Source: Glebionis coronaria
Taxonomy: Eukaryota; Streptophyta; Magnoliopsida; Asterales; Asteraceae
Assembly: GCA_025667525.1 (NCBI GenBank)
Contig: CM046874.1
Location: forward strand, 278,936,380-279,000,379
Length of the DNA: 64,000 nt
Direction of reading: 5' to 3'
Shown in pieces: positions 1 through 12,867 of this stretch (position 1 is its first letter; the number at the start of each line of letters is the position of its first letter). A program made the translations under genes and the position numbers. The notes under the pieces were generated by a model, which saw only the letters and a program-made list of their open reading frames with translations, was not told the DNA's origin and did not search any database.

Positions 1-441
1 GAAGCCGTATCAATCGCATGTTACACACAAAACCGTTCCTTAATTATCCCAAGACACGAAAAGACACCATATCACATAATTAATGATCGCAAACCTTCAC
101 TCAAACACCTTCATGTTTTTGGATGTACGTGTTACATTATTCGAGATGGTGATAATCTGGACAAGATGAAAGAAAAAGGTGATGCATGCATTCTAGTGGG
201 ATATGCAACTCAGTCTAAGGGATATAGAGTGTACAACAAGAGAACAAAATTGATAGTCGAGACTATTCATATCAGATTTGATGAATTACAAGAAATGTCA
301 CTTGAACAAAAAAGTTTAAGTCCCGATCCACAACGATATACGACTTCTGTGCACAACCGCACGAAACTTGGAACTCAAGACCACAGCAATGAATCGTCAA
401 GTTCAAGCTGGTTCATGAACATGTTCCTAGAGCAGATATGA
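1..441 (+). pseudogene. Copia integrase C-terminal fragment (element A)
   Basis: Frame 1 is open from the first base, so the fragment continues leftward outside the window. The product shows the copia integrase C-terminal block: a Tyr-Thr-Gln-Asn-Arg stretch, the VFGC-type motif near codon 40 and a [13 protein letters not shown] block near codons 65-77 where family members have 'GYS..SKAYRVYN'. It stops at 439-441 by TGA, too early for a continuous polyprotein. RT follows about 30 bp downstream in another segment. Integrase inserts the cDNA; this fragment lacks the catalytic core, which lies off the window. Confidence 0.85.
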
Positions 442-470
442 CAGTGGACACGACACTAGAAGAGTTGTAA

Positions 471-2512
471 ATGTTATATGGACCAATGTTTGATGAATAT
501 TTCACAGGGGAGAAACATGGTGTATCAAAGTCTTTCGCTGTCACTCATGATAAGAATGATGATACCGATCATCGTCAACAAAAGGATACAACTCCATCTA
601 CTTCAACACGGGTTGCTGCAGATTTACCTCCTCAGAATATCACTTCAACAATCAATCCTACAACATCCACAACTAATTTCATTACTCCAGAGAACACAAA
701 TCAAGCAGACGATGCGTTATCTGAAGATGATGATTTTCACAACCCATTCGATACACCGGTACACGAAATTGGAGAGTCTTCTACTCGTCATGTTGATCCG
801 TCAAATATGTATACGTTCTACCAACGACATCCTTCAACACATCATTGGACCCGAGAACATCCTTTGGTTCAAGTAATTGGAACCCCTTCACAGCCTGTTC
901 GTACAAGACGACAACTAGCCACCGATGGCGATGTTTTTATGTTCGCACTCGCCGTGAGTATAGCTGAACCGAAAAACGTCAAAGAAGCCATGGCTGATCA
1001 TGCTTGGATTGAATCGATGACGGAAGAACTTCAACAATTTGAAAGACTTAAAGTTTGGGAACTTGTTGACAGACCATACGATGTGATTCCATTAAATCTT
1101 TGTTGGATCTGGAAAAACAAGATGGATGAAGAAAACACGATCATCAAGAACAAATCTAGGCTACTGGCTAAGGGATATGGCCAGAAAGAGGGAATTTATT
1201 TTGACGAATCATTTTCACCAGTTGCTCGTATGGAAGCGGTCAGGATTTTCCTTGCTTATGCTACACATAAGGGATTCACTTTTTATCAAATGGACGTGAA
1301 GACAGCATTTCTGAACGGTCCTTTGAATGAAGAAGTCTATGTTACGCATCCGGAAGGATTCGTCAATCCTCATTATCCTGACAAGGTGTATCGTCTCCAC
1401 ACGGTACTATATGGACTCAAGCAAGATCGAAGGGCATGGTACGACGAGCTCTCGAAATTCCTGGCATCCAAAGGGTTCTCAAAAGGTTCTATTGATCTAA
1501 CTCTGTTCACTTATATATATATATATATATATGGGGATGACATTTTGCTTGTGCAGATTTATGTTGATGACATTATTTTCGGGTCTACAAACCTAAACCT
1601 TTCATAATGGTTTGAAAAAGTCATGCACAACAAATTTGAAATGTCTATGATGGGCGAACTAAAATTCTTTCTAGGAATTCAAGTTCACTAATCTCCAAGT
1701 GGTATCTTTATAAATCAAGCTAAGTATTGTCAAGAGATAATCAAAAAGTATGGTATGACTTCATGTGACCCCGTTGGGACACCATTATCAACGACATCGC
1801 TAGATGCTGACTTGGAGGTAAATGCCATAGATCAAACGAGATATCGTTCCATGATCGGTTCCCTCATGTACTTGACAACAAGCAGACCTGATATTTCACA
1901 TGCTACGTGTTATTGTGCACGATATCAAGCACGACCCACTGAGAAGCACCTCAAGGAGGTAACGGATCTTTCGGTACCTCAAGAATACCATTCACTTGGG
2001 ACTCTGGTATCCGAGGGAAACCGGTTTCTTTCTAAAGGTCTATTCAGATTCTGATCATGGAGGGTGTCTTAATACACGAAAAAGTACTTCTGGTGGTGCA
2101 CAATTTCTAGGTCAAGAAGCAGGATTGCACGTCACTGTCATCAGCCGAAGCGAAGTATGTGTCTCTATCTGTGTGTTGTGCTCAAGTTCTATGGATGAGA
2201 ACACAACTCACAAATTATGGCTTCCACTTTGATAAAGTACCTATGTACTGTGACTCAAAGTCGGCCATAGCCATCTCCTGCAATTCGGCACAGCATTCCC
2301 GCATGAAGCACATCGATGTCAGATACCACTTCATAAAGGAACAAGTTAAAAGAGGTATCGTTGAACTATACTTTGTTAGAACGGATTACCAATTAGCCGA
2401 CTTGTTTACGAAAGCTCTGTCGAAAGATAGGCTTGAGTACCTTGTTAGGCAAATTGGTATGAGATGTTTGACTCCAGCAGACCTGGAGATTCTGGCAAAG
2501 GTTCCTGCTTGA
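471..2512 (+). pseudogene. Copia reverse transcriptase/RNase H pseudogene (element A)
   Basis: The first 1.1 kb carries copia RT: the block after '[18 protein letters not shown]', an ARMEAVR/FLAYA stretch, [24 protein letters not shown] and the catalytic YVDDIIFGS near 1560-1590. A (TA)n microsatellite at 1512-1532 has replaced the few charged residues usual before the YVDD strand, and TAA at 1605-1607 ends the frame. RT continues at 1755-2054 ([14 protein letters not shown]). RNase H follows in two further frames: a YSDSDHGG..KSTSGG block near 2040-2100 and DSKSAI through RTDYQLADLFTKAL at 2250-2420. At least three frame breaks make it non-functional. Confidence 0.9.
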
Positions 2513-2932
2513 TTCGTCTATCAAACATCTACCTGTAAATATTTTTGAAAAAGAAAAATACAAAACTATAAAACATATAAAAGCAAAAAACAAAATTAAA
2601 AAATCTTTCAAAATCCAAAAATATTCTTCTCGACATGTCTTTCAGTACTGATAATATGGATGTGCCTAGAAATGTCGCTTAATAACGACACGGGTGTGTA
2701 CATAAAGCTCGAATGAAAGTTGTAAATATTTTTCAAAACATGTAATTTCTATCTTTCAGTAAAGGATATGTCTATTTTGGACAATTTTTCCAACAACGGG
2801 TAGAGCAATCTATCTTGGGTTGAGCTTGTCACAAAACATTCAACGTTTTGAGCTCAACACAGGCTTGTAATCACTTTCAGATTGCAACCCGGATCTATTT
2901 TCACGAGGGAGTGTACGATTTCGTGCTCTTAC
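2513..2932 (+). other. Non-coding 3' end of element A
   Basis: AT-rich sequence between the RNase H stop and the left LTR of element E, with no coding signal. It probably holds the 3' untranslated region, a polypurine tract near 2905-2912 and the first bases of A's 3' LTR. It is interrupted at 2933 by E. Confidence 0.5.
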
Positions 2933-5900
2933 TGTGACAATCCGTCAATTTATGGTTAATATTTTATTCTCAAGTTTTATTTAAAAACATTATTTTTAAT
3001 GTTATATTATGAACTCACTTATTTTGGGAAGAAATTTGGATTTACGTCTTGAAGTAGCATCGACTACGTCTAAACCGGAGGATTCTACGTTACGTGCATA
3101 ATTTAACGTCCTTTACGACTAAACCGGAAACCTTAGGATTACGTATTTACGTTTTTGAACTCCGTTTTTGATGAAACAATTTTTATTAGATTCGTTTTGT
3201 GCCGTTGATTCATAATTTATAAAAACATTTTTCGTAAAACAACCCGAGGGCACGCAAATCAAGGAAACTAGAATCGAGGAGTACCCGTAAATTAGTGGGA
3301 TGGGACAAGTTTTACACTTGCCCACCCCACTATATGGGACGGCCAAGAAGGCTCCAACACACACCATGAGGTGTCAAAACCTCATAAACAAGCTAACACT
3401 TGTTAACTTGAAGCTTACAAAGTAAGCTACACCAACACCAAAACCACTTTCATCTTAAACCATCTACTCATTTGCAACATGCAAAACCACACACTTCTCT
3501 CTCACCCTCCACCGTTTCCGTCCAAGAACCACCATCAAACACCCCATTTTGATAAATTTTAACCGCAAACTTTGTGTTATCTATACATATGATGAAGAAC
3601 CTTTGAAGATATGAAGATTGGAGGTAATCTTAACCTATGAAAAGGAGTTTTCATGAGGTTAAAGGGCTAAATTCATGGAGGTGTTCATCTATCCAAAGGA
3701 CCCAAGAAGTTTCATTGCTAAAGTTGAAGATTTGATAACAAGAACCAAGTCTTGTTCATCAAAACCTCATCTTTTCATCACTAATGGTGGTATAGAGATT
3801 GTTCTTCCTATCCTTTTGATTATTTTGATTATGTAATATTGTAATTTCTTTATTTATGTATATGTATATGATGATGAATGATGATTAAAAATATTATGTG
3901 GGGATTTGGTGTTGACAGATTTGATAAACATGGTTAAAAAGATGGAAAACCATAGGTAAAAAGGTTAAATTCTTGCTTATAAAGTTGGCTGTTTAAAAAC
4001 AGTAACTAACCAAATGATAAACTGATAAAATGGCATGGTGGAATCAATTTACAGTAAGTATTAGATGTCATATACATGTGAGAGTTGGCCATACAATGGA
4101 ATCATCAAAATGAGTGAGATATGACCAAAACAAAATTTGTATACCAATCTGAATAGTCTGTTTTGTAGGGAATGTTAAGGATACTTAGACATGGATTGAG
4201 CAGTAGCTATAACTATATTATTTGTAGCACATAATATGAAGTTTATGTCATCCAAAAATGATCTTCTATCTCCTTATATAACTCAAGATATGATAAAAAT
4301 AGTGAAAGTGAAACTAAAAATCAGATTTTGTGAAATTAAAGTTTAATAGTATTATATAAGCACTCAAAATAATATACTATATAATGTGAAATTAAAACCC
4401 ACTAACTTATATATTTCATTTATATAAATATTTATAAGGATAAATAAATGGACATTATATAAAAATGGTAGTTTGGTAAGTTTTATAAGTTATAAAAACT
4501 ATAAACATGATTTTTACGTCTTTTCGGCTAGTACCGTAAGATTAACGTTTTTGGTCAAATAAAACTTAGACGGTCGGACCCGTCTAATGTAAACTTTTAT
4601 AAACTCACATACTGATATATGAACTTATATAACAAGTAAAAACCGATAAAACCCGAGCTTTACAACATATAGACATTAACGGGCTAAAGTAGCCTTATTG
4701 GACTATTAACCCGACTAGTTTGGTAAAACACTTATAAACTTACTTATTGGGCTTAAACCATTTGGGCCTAACATGTAAAATATAATACTGAATTTTAAAA
4801 GTATAAATGGTCTAATGAAAAGTATTGGTCTTGTAATAGGCTTATTGGGCCTAAAACATGTGAATAAGTAAAACTAGTGAACTAGTATAAAAGTTACCAA
4901 TACATAACACTAAAATGAGTAAATGAGAATGTATAAACCCACTTGATCATCATCATATATAAAATCATCATATGTATACATAATTGTTATTTTATAAAGT
5001 CATTGGACAAGAGTCTAAGACAAGTATTATTTGTCTAGGTTTCGTGATTGAAGCACGTACCGTACATCCGAATCGCCGATAACCCGCCTTTCCCAATCAA
5101 CGTGAGTTCATAGCCTCACACTCTTTTAAATGTTTTTATGAAATTTTTAATAAACCCGCGAGGGAGATAACATGTTAGTTTTAATAAAAATAGGACACCA
5201 GTTTTCCCGATTGTTTGTTTATTGATTTGGACCCGAGTGATTGTATGGCCCGGTGAATGATTATATGACCCGATGTATGAAGTAAAATGGATTATTAAAG
5301 TTAGGTTATGTCACTAAAAGTCCCATTAGCATGAATTGTGAACTACCGGGATTTGGTAGACGCTTGTGCATATAATAGTACTATTTGGGGACGACCACCC
5401 CAGTTCGCGCCTTGACGGTTGATCCCTGTCGTGCCACATTGATTGGTAAGCGAATTTATATATGAGAAGATTTACACAAGCGTGATTATTGTGACGATAC
5501 ACTAATTTAGATGGGCAAATGAGTTTCGGGTTAGCTACCCGTTGTTTGTTGTAGTAAGGTAACAATGTCATGCGGCTTATAATAATCCAAATAACGAAAT
5601 ACTGCTATACGCACTGAATTATGATATATTGTCTGACTAGCAATACGGGGTCTTATTATTGATATTATGTTCGTGTTTTGGTTTTACATAACCATATTCA
5701 TATAACGGTTTTTATTTAACTTTGTACAACGTTATAAAACGTATTGTATGATGTTTTTACGACAATGGTTCGTATAATGATTTTGAAGGCAAACGCCTAT
5801 ATTATGATTTTTGATAAGGATTTGTATAAAATGACTTTGGCTATTTTATGGCCTATTATAAAGATTTGTACAAAAAGATTTTTGGTAATAGTTATATACC

Positions 5901-6243
5901 AATGATAAATTAATGGTTTTATTAAACTCTATGAATTCACTCGGCGTTTTCGCTGACCCTTTCTTTTAACATGTCTTATCTCAGGCACTTGAAGGTAATT
6001 CTCGGGAAGACAACAAGAATTCATGGCCCGCACTTAAATAACAATTTCCATTCAAATGCTTTGTAAAACCTGTAAGAAATACAATGACTTGGGACCTATG
6101 TAAATTTGATATTTATGAATGGAATTGCTTTATTATTAAACGACGCGATTTTTAAGCGTTGTCTTTGATGTGAGTAATGTGCTATCCCGTAACACCAACG
6201 AGTGTTCCGCTGTATTGAATTGTGTAAATTTGGGGGTGTTACA
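2933..6243 (+). repeat. Element E 5' LTR (Ty3/gypsy, ~3.3 kb)
   Basis: It begins TGTGACAATCC and ends GGGTGTTACA, giving TG...CA ends, and a Met-tRNA primer site follows at 6247. An inverted copy lies at 26130-29247 and covers 2933-6051 almost end to end with scattered mismatches, so this is the oldest LTR pair of the nest. The inverted copy has a polypurine tract at its U3 edge and is therefore the 3' LTR of the same element, turned around by the inversion. LTRs above 3 kb with TGT...ACA ends and this primer site are usual in the Tekay/Del chromovirus group of gypsy elements (established knowledge). The short open frame at 3119-3367 and its twin at 28814-29062 lie inside the LTR and are not treated as genes. 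Confidence 0.9.
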
Positions 6244-6246
6244 GTT

Positions 6247-6258
6247 TGGTACCAGAGC
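6247..6258 (+). other. Element E primer binding site
   Basis: TGGTACCAGAGC lies 3 bp after the LTR end. It matches the usual plant initiator-methionine tRNA complement TGGTATCAGAGC with one change, and marks the start of minus-strand DNA synthesis. Confidence 0.9.
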
Positions 6259-8076
6259 TCTCGTTATAGAGAACGAAAGATTTTTAAAACCAAGGTTTTG
6301 AATAAAACATTTCAAAATCTTTTAACTATAAACATTTTTCTCAAAATGTCTAAAAATCTTTTGACTATAACGGTGCCGAAGAATTCCCGAGTTACCGACA
6401 AGGCCAGACTGAGAAGTGTTATTTTAATATATATATATATATATATAAAACTTGGATTATATACATATGATATAATTTGATTACATGATTGTTTGATGAT
6501 TATTTTAATATTTATACGAGGTATTTATACGACGTAGATTTTCACAAGGAACCCTAAAATCCCCTAGTAAATTAATCTAAGCTATTCCCGTAAGAAATCT
6601 AGCTATTCCAGATCTAAACCAAGTTGTGGATATTTATGATCCCAACTAAATGGTTGATATTCGTAGAAATGTAGATATTAGTTGATTGGGATATTAAAGT
6701 AGAATAGGCGAGATTAAATGTGATATCGATGTCATGACGATCTTTCCTTATAGAGTGGAGTTTGACAAAACGTTACCACCTAGAAAGGTGTCATCTGATT
6801 CGTTGTCACCCAATTCTTAAATTTGAAATCGAAAGGGTGAATGTTGCACTTGAGGCTGTCATTGGAACCATTACCCCAAAGCCTCATGCCACTAGTACCT
6901 TTCTGAGAAGTCTAATTGAATGTGTGAGTCATTTCATACTAGTGACTCATTTGATAACCATTGTTGTTAGAGCTATAGGATTGGAAATTAAGTGTTGTTC
7001 ATATCGAGCTTTTATTGCCCTTTTAAGGTTTAAAAAAAAGTTGAAAGTATTGCAAAATGAGGTAGGATATCGAATTGAGTATAAGTTGATTGAAACTTGA
7101 ATAAAGTAAAGTTTAACCCGTATGGAATATGAGATTGTAAAGAGTAAATCGTTAAGTCCTGTGATTGAATTATAAGGTTTTAATTGATTGTTGGTTCGTG
7201 TTAAGGGTTGTTCCTAGGCCATTGTCCAATAATGAGGATGCCCAGTGTCCAGGAAATAAATTGAAGAAATCTTCTTCTGAATAGGGACCGATGTATCTTC
7301 CGGGACAGGTGGGACACCTAATGACTACTATAGATTAGTATTCATTGTAGTATCTTTTAAAGAATCTCTAACTTAACTGAGACATCAGTTAGTAGGATGA
7401 GTTCTTGGAATTGTATGACATAGTGACACGTAATGTGTTACGATACAATTTTGACTTGTTTGTGATTAATGAAAAGACTACCTTTGATTGCTAAATCCTA
7501 CATGTATCGATGTTATCTATCCTTTATTGCTTCCTCCTAATGTTCGCATTAGTGATGCAACCATTGAACAAGTACTCATCTCGATGTGAGTTACATTGTG
7601 GATTATTCTTTTTGAGTGCCATCAAGGTCATGAACCTCATGATTATTTGGCTAAAGCTCAATTCCTATCATATTGTAGTTAGTTCTTGGTGAACAAATTT
7701 TCATCACTCCTTTGCAGATCACTCATTGTTTTTATAAAGTTAAAACAATATCCTTTGAGAAAAATTGAATTTTCATCACTATAAGGATTACTCAAAGTGA
7801 GATTTATAAGTGATCGTTATCGAAATGAATTTGTTTATAAAACACCTTGGAAAACTAAATTGTTTTCATAACAAAGAAAATCTATGTAAATTTATTTTTG
7901 ATTCTTATTTAAGTATTAAGCATGAAAATGTTTTTTTTATAAACATGATGATAAAATTTTGACGAACTGAGTATTGCATAGTTAATGTTGAAATTGTATA
8001 TAGTTGCGCGCCTACATACAATTTGGAAGTGACCATGCAAGGCTGATTAGTAGTCACCATGAAATTATTAATAAAC
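6259..8076 (+). pseudogene. Element E 5' internal region, decayed leader and gag
   Basis: About 1.8 kb between E's primer site and the insertion point of F. Only short broken frames remain (6762-7100 and 7510-7692), and I cannot recognise a gag motif in them. A (TA)n tract lies at 6428-6447. The assignment rests on position: it follows the primer site directly and ends at taaac (8072-8076), the target duplication of F. The other half of E's internal region is at 29248-32836 in reverse orientation. Together the halves give about 5.4 kb, a normal internal length for this gypsy type. Confidence 0.65.
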
Positions 8077-11064
8077 TGTAACACCCTATTTTGATAAATG
8101 GAATGTCACGCCTAATTATGGTGTGTCATCAAAGCATGCAAGGATAAATGTCTAAAACATTACATGACCATAGGGTAAACCGGAATCAAACATCGATCCC
8201 CAAACATAAGCTCAAAACATAATAAAGTAAATGAAAATAATGGAAGACTTAAACAAGCACAAATATATGAAGGAAAAAGGAGAAGAAGTCTATGGCAGCT
8301 TCCATCCTATGCATGTCCTCCAAAATGCTCGAGTTCGTCCTTGGGTACCTGCCATTTTGGGACATGGAAAGGAAAGTAACGGCTAAGCAAAACGCTCAGT
8401 GCACGAATATAGACATAGTATGAATGACTAAGCATGATAAAGACTTAATAGCAGCGGAAATGTATAAGTCCTGGAAAACCTGGAACATGTTCATAAAACT
8501 GTTTTTATAGTTTGAAAAGCCTTATGTTTATCTTATGAAAACTGTTTAACATATTTTACCATTAGCCAATATAGGTCATGAAAATCCACCGTGCATGAAT
8601 ACTTGGAGGGGTGACCTCATCATGCAAATTAGAGGGGCTGCCTCTAATTTAATATACTAGTTATGGGTAGGAGGGATTAGCTCCTTGTGAAGGATGCAAG
8701 GCACACACTACATTCACCATGAAATCCTGACTGAAAACATGTAACTAGGATGCACCCATACGCCCCACATGATAAATATAATATAAATGGCCAAAAGCTG
8801 AAGGGACGCCACGAGCAATCACTCTGCCGTGGTGAAGTCATAACATCAGTGCCTCTAATGTTATGGTTATGGTACCTCCATAACTAGGTGAAACTGGTCA
8901 TGCATGTATATGGCTATATGTATTCTAAAGTAAACATAAGCAACTAAAACACAAACTTATACTACGGGAAAACATTTGGCTACATACGGGGAATCCTAAT
9001 AAGGAAAGAATGTCCATACTGAAAGGACGGGAATCCGTACCTTATGTCCAGCGAACGAAGAAGATGAACTAAGAGGAATCCTACTTCCGTATCACTAGTG
9101 CTACATAAATACATACATGAATAAGTATCTGCTTACTAAATATGTAGCTGGTTTTATATCATGTCTTAGCTTATTTTATATGTTTTTACCATGTTTTACT
9201 GTTTAAAGCCTTAAACTGTGTTTATCTTATATTCTGTTTAATCTGATTAAGTATTTTTGGTATTTCATGTATTATTATACTTACTGTGTAATAATAAGTA
9301 ACTTTTCAAAAATAGCAGGTTTGCTAAAATAGAAAGTTTCCAAAAATAGAAAGTTTCCAAAAATAGAAAGTTACCAAAAATAGAAAGTTTTCAAAAATAG
9401 AAAGTTTCTAAAAATAGATTGTTTCTAAAAATAGAAAGTTTCCAAAAATAGAACTACTGCTTAAAATAGATAAGTTTCTAAAAATAGAAAGTTCCCATAA
9501 ATAGATTATCTGCCTTATTTAAATAAGTTTCCATAAATCGATTAGCTGCCTGAAATAAATAAGTTTCTAAAAAAAATAGAACGTTTCATAAATAGATTAG
9601 CTGCCTTATTTAAATAAGTTTCTAAAGATAGAAGTTTCCATAATTAGAAATAAGCTGGTTAAATAAGCTAAGTATATAAGCCTAAGTGTTTTCATGATTA
9701 TTTTCTAAGTCATATGATATAATGTATAGTTTATTGATTATTTCATGTAATTAAAATAAACTATAGGTTAAAATATTTAATTAAAGTATAACATGTTTTT
9801 ATTAAATAAAGTTAAATAATTAGGTTAAAACACGTATTATTATTTATTAATAATATAACCTAAGTCATGTTAATTAATTAATTATAACCATGGTTTTTAA
9901 ATAATTAATTAATTATAAGTCTAAAATATAAAATACTTAGGTTAATAATTTCATGATTTTAATAATTAAAATAATCTAAGTCATGTTATTAAATTAATCA
10001 TGTCATGTTATTAATTTAATTTTAACATAAGATCATAAAAATAAAAAATCTAAACATACACCATGAACCGGATCTTGACTAAGAACCATGAACCGGACAT
10101 GAAATCAACACCATACCCCGAACCAAATCGGGGTTACCCTTGTTTTGATGATGTCGTGGGACCCACACCAACCAACGGGAACCATATGGTCTCGGTGATG
10201 GTCAAATGGCCAAACCGAGACCCTCTCGGGTTCGGGTTAGGCGCGGCCAAGAACAAACACCCCTTAAACATCCCTTTTAAATTTATACCAAAACCAATTT
10301 CATGTTAGATCTATGATTTAATTAGGTTTTTAATAAAAACATATCATGTTCATATTTATTAAAAAGATTAAATCAAAAGAAAGGGTTTAAACGAATTACC
10401 GAATGCGTGGATCTAAGGAACGATGAACAAACACGAACACTAGCAATAAATCCAAGATCAAAGATCAACAAACACCCTTTGGTGTGTTTGAAGGTGGCGG
10501 CCAAAAGAAACAAAAGAAGGAGGAGGAGAGCTTTTTAGGTTTTTGTGAAAATCCTATGTAAAGTGAAAATGAGTAGTGTTTTTCCCTTAACCCCCTTCTT
10601 TAGTAAATTTTGATGGGCTTGGCCCATCCTCCTTCCTAATTTCGTGGCATATGGGCCCACATGGGGTAACCCGATCATTTTCCGTGTCTAATTAATAAGT
10701 GTGTTCTCGTGTTCGTGTTTTACGTGTTTGTTCGTGTTTATTTGTGTTCGCGTTTTGTGTGTTCTCGTTAAATAATTACCGTGACCTAATATATTTATTT
10801 ACGCTCGTAATAAATATATATATGTAATTAATAATAGTTCATGATTTAATTACGTTCGTGATTTCATGATCGCATGTTCGTGATTAGTTATTGTTTAAAT
10901 AATTATTGTGTGTTCGTGCGTAATAAATACTTATCGTGTTCTAACACGTACGTAATACGTAAAATCCTAACACGTAAACGTAATCGTACTATAAAAGGAA
11001 AGTTTTAATCTAGTACGTACGATCTTAAGGGTACTATTCATGATAAAAGCATGCGGGTTTTACA
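8077..11064 (-). repeat. Element F 3' LTR (Ty3/gypsy, ~3.0 kb)
   Basis: Read on the minus strand it starts TGTAAAACCCGC at 11064 and ends GGGTGTTACA at 8077. It is paired with 32837-35832 in opposite orientation, at roughly 95% identity or better by eye. A polypurine tract at its U3 edge (11065-11082) shows it is the 3' LTR. It contains a minisatellite of about 16 bp (unit AAAATAGAAAGTTTCC and variants) at about 9305-9640. The flanking taaac at 8072-8076 is the reverse complement of gttta at 32832-32836 beside the partner LTR, so they are the two copies of F's target duplication separated by the inversion. Confidence 0.92.
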
Positions 11065-11082
11065 ACTCTTCCCCCCTAAAAG
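11065..11082 (-). other. Element F polypurine tract
   Basis: On the minus strand this reads cttttaggggggaagagt directly before the LTR start TGTAAAAC. It is the plus-strand primer site and fixes the orientation and 3' identity of the LTR at 8077-11064. Confidence 0.88.
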
Positions 11083-12862
11083 AATAATTCATCCCCGAAT
11101 TATAAGTAACCTAACTGAAAGAGAAACATACCCGAATCAAACTGAGAGGGTATGTATGATAATTGAACGTGCGGGTTTCCTGGCAGAAGGAACGCGGAAC
11201 GTGACATGTCTTGAAAGGATATAAAACGTGACGTGACTGAAAGGACATATCTAGTTGATAAGAGAAAAACGGATAAAATTCCTGATGAACTTGTCCGTTT
11301 CCAAGTGGCCTCCCCCTTGGAACGGTTCCTTTAGAAGATCCTGACACTAATGATAAATCTTGGTCCTCCTAACCTTGACTTGAAATACGAAGAATTTCTT
11401 GGTTATCAACTTAAGGTAGATCCCCTAAATCGATCGAGGGAAAAAAAATTAACGTGTAAGGGAAACTAAAACGTTACGATGCAAGACAATCTGACTTAAC
11501 AGATAATTAGAAACGATGCGCGAGACATAAAGAAACGTAGTACGTGAAAAATTTTAAACGTGATACGTGAAAATTTTTGAACGTGCTACGTGAAGATATG
11601 GCGAGTGTAGTATGAGTAAACATATCGTGATCCATGGTACGTGTAACATATCTTGATCATGATATGAGGAACGTGGAATGAACATGGCATGTGAAACATA
11701 TCGTGATCATAGAATATAATGGCGGTAATGCCAAACGCTACAAGGTGAGACGTCGAATATAACGTGAAACGTCTATCTGATGATGGAGAGTTATACTAAA
11801 CTTGGGTCTGGTCTCTCAAGTTCTTGCAAGACTTCCCAGAACGAAATGAACGTAAAATCTTAAGCCCAGATACGATCATGAACGTGAATAGTGTCATGAA
11901 CGCGAGCGCGAAAGCAAGTCGTGGAATTAGAATGAAGACGTGAAGTAAATAAGGAGCACAATTGTGAATCTTTGTCTGACCCGATAACTGAGGGATTGCC
12001 AAGTGATCGGATGAACCTTTGTTGGAACATGTCCGATCAATCTGTTGGTTCTGAAATACCTGCGGATGTAAGGATTCTGCATACTTGATCAAACTGTTTG
12101 TAATACCCAGATAGAATTATGCTTCTTCTGAGTTTGCGTTAATCTGGTAACCAAAACCCATGAAGATCTTGTCCTTTTTCGATTCACAATTTCCGATGAT
12201 GAAAACATCCCAGTCTGTTGGTGTCCTATCTTAACCTGTTTGTATGACAGGTATGAAGATATGAACGTAACTATATCTTGCTTCATCGAACTTGATACAT
12301 AGGAGTTTACGAAACTCTGAGTCTATGAATCCAAACTTCTCTTAGCGTATGATTTTCTAGAACACCTAATGTAATGTAGGGTTATCTCCTTTACGCATAA
12401 GCTGAGTCAAGGTAAGATTAACCATGCAAATCCATGTGATCCAACATGTCACTGTGATCAACCAGAACAAATATTGGAAATTTTCAGGGTGGAATTTCTC
12501 TTGTCATAAAATTTGCAACATAGTGCAGATATGGTCTTCCTGTTCTTCTTCTAGGCTTAAAGGAAATCAGGTTATCCTCAATGAAAACACTAATGAATTT
12601 GCTATGAGTTCATGGAAACTCATTCTTGTAATGCCGTTGGAGCATTGATGAGACTAATTCAAAATCATAAATCTAACATGACCGAGTCGTGCACGAATAG
12701 CAGTCATGGACATGTCCTGATTTTTCACTCGTCACTATTGGCAGCATGATCATGAATCCGATCTTGGAAAAATGATTAACACTGTAAGGTCAATTGAACA
12801 TGTTGTCAATACATAGAGGAGAATAACGGTCATGAATGGTGATTTTTAAATCGACGGTAGTC
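11083..12862 (-). pseudogene. Element F pol 3' part: RT remnant and integrase pseudogene
   Basis: The minus strand holds decayed gypsy pol. Near 12840-12867 is the RT block around Asp-Tyr-Arg, cut there by element B. At 12089-12286 is an integrase zinc-binding/core segment: MKQDIVTFISSYLSYKQVKIGHQ resembles the 'MK.DIA.YVS.CLTC..VK.EHQ' block of chromovirus integrases, followed by an IWV..-like stretch. At 11796-12092 only weak similarity to the integrase C-terminal region remains. Stops and frameshifts occur throughout. About 1.8 kb for RT end to PPT is shorter than expected, so deletions are likely. Confidence 0.75.
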
Positions 12863-12867
12863 GACAC
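12863..12867 (+). other. 5 bp flank gacac of element B
   Basis: The 5 bases left of B are gacac. B's right flank is attat, not gacac. The missing partner is gtgtc (reverse complement of gacac) beside element D at 38261-38265. See the inversion finding. Confidence 0.9.

Larger units (their letters stand above)
1..2932 (+). mobile_element. Element A: decayed Ty1/copia retrotransposon, 3' part of pol
   Basis: The window opens inside a copia pol gene. In order there are the integrase C-terminal part, reverse transcriptase and RNase H, followed by about 400 bp of non-coding 3' sequence. This domain order (integrase before RT) defines Ty1/copia. The reading frame breaks several times, so the copy is dead. 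The right end is cut by the long LTR of gypsy element E at 2933. A purine stretch near 2905-2912 (cgagggag) followed by tgtacg may be this element's polypurine tract and LTR start, in which case E landed about 20 bp inside A's 3' LTR. That last point is inference. Confidence 0.9.

Noticed and set aside
3119..3367. 82-codon frame, also present at 28814-29062
   Set aside because: It looks conserved only because both copies are the two LTRs of element E. It has no known domain and lies in non-coding LTR sequence.
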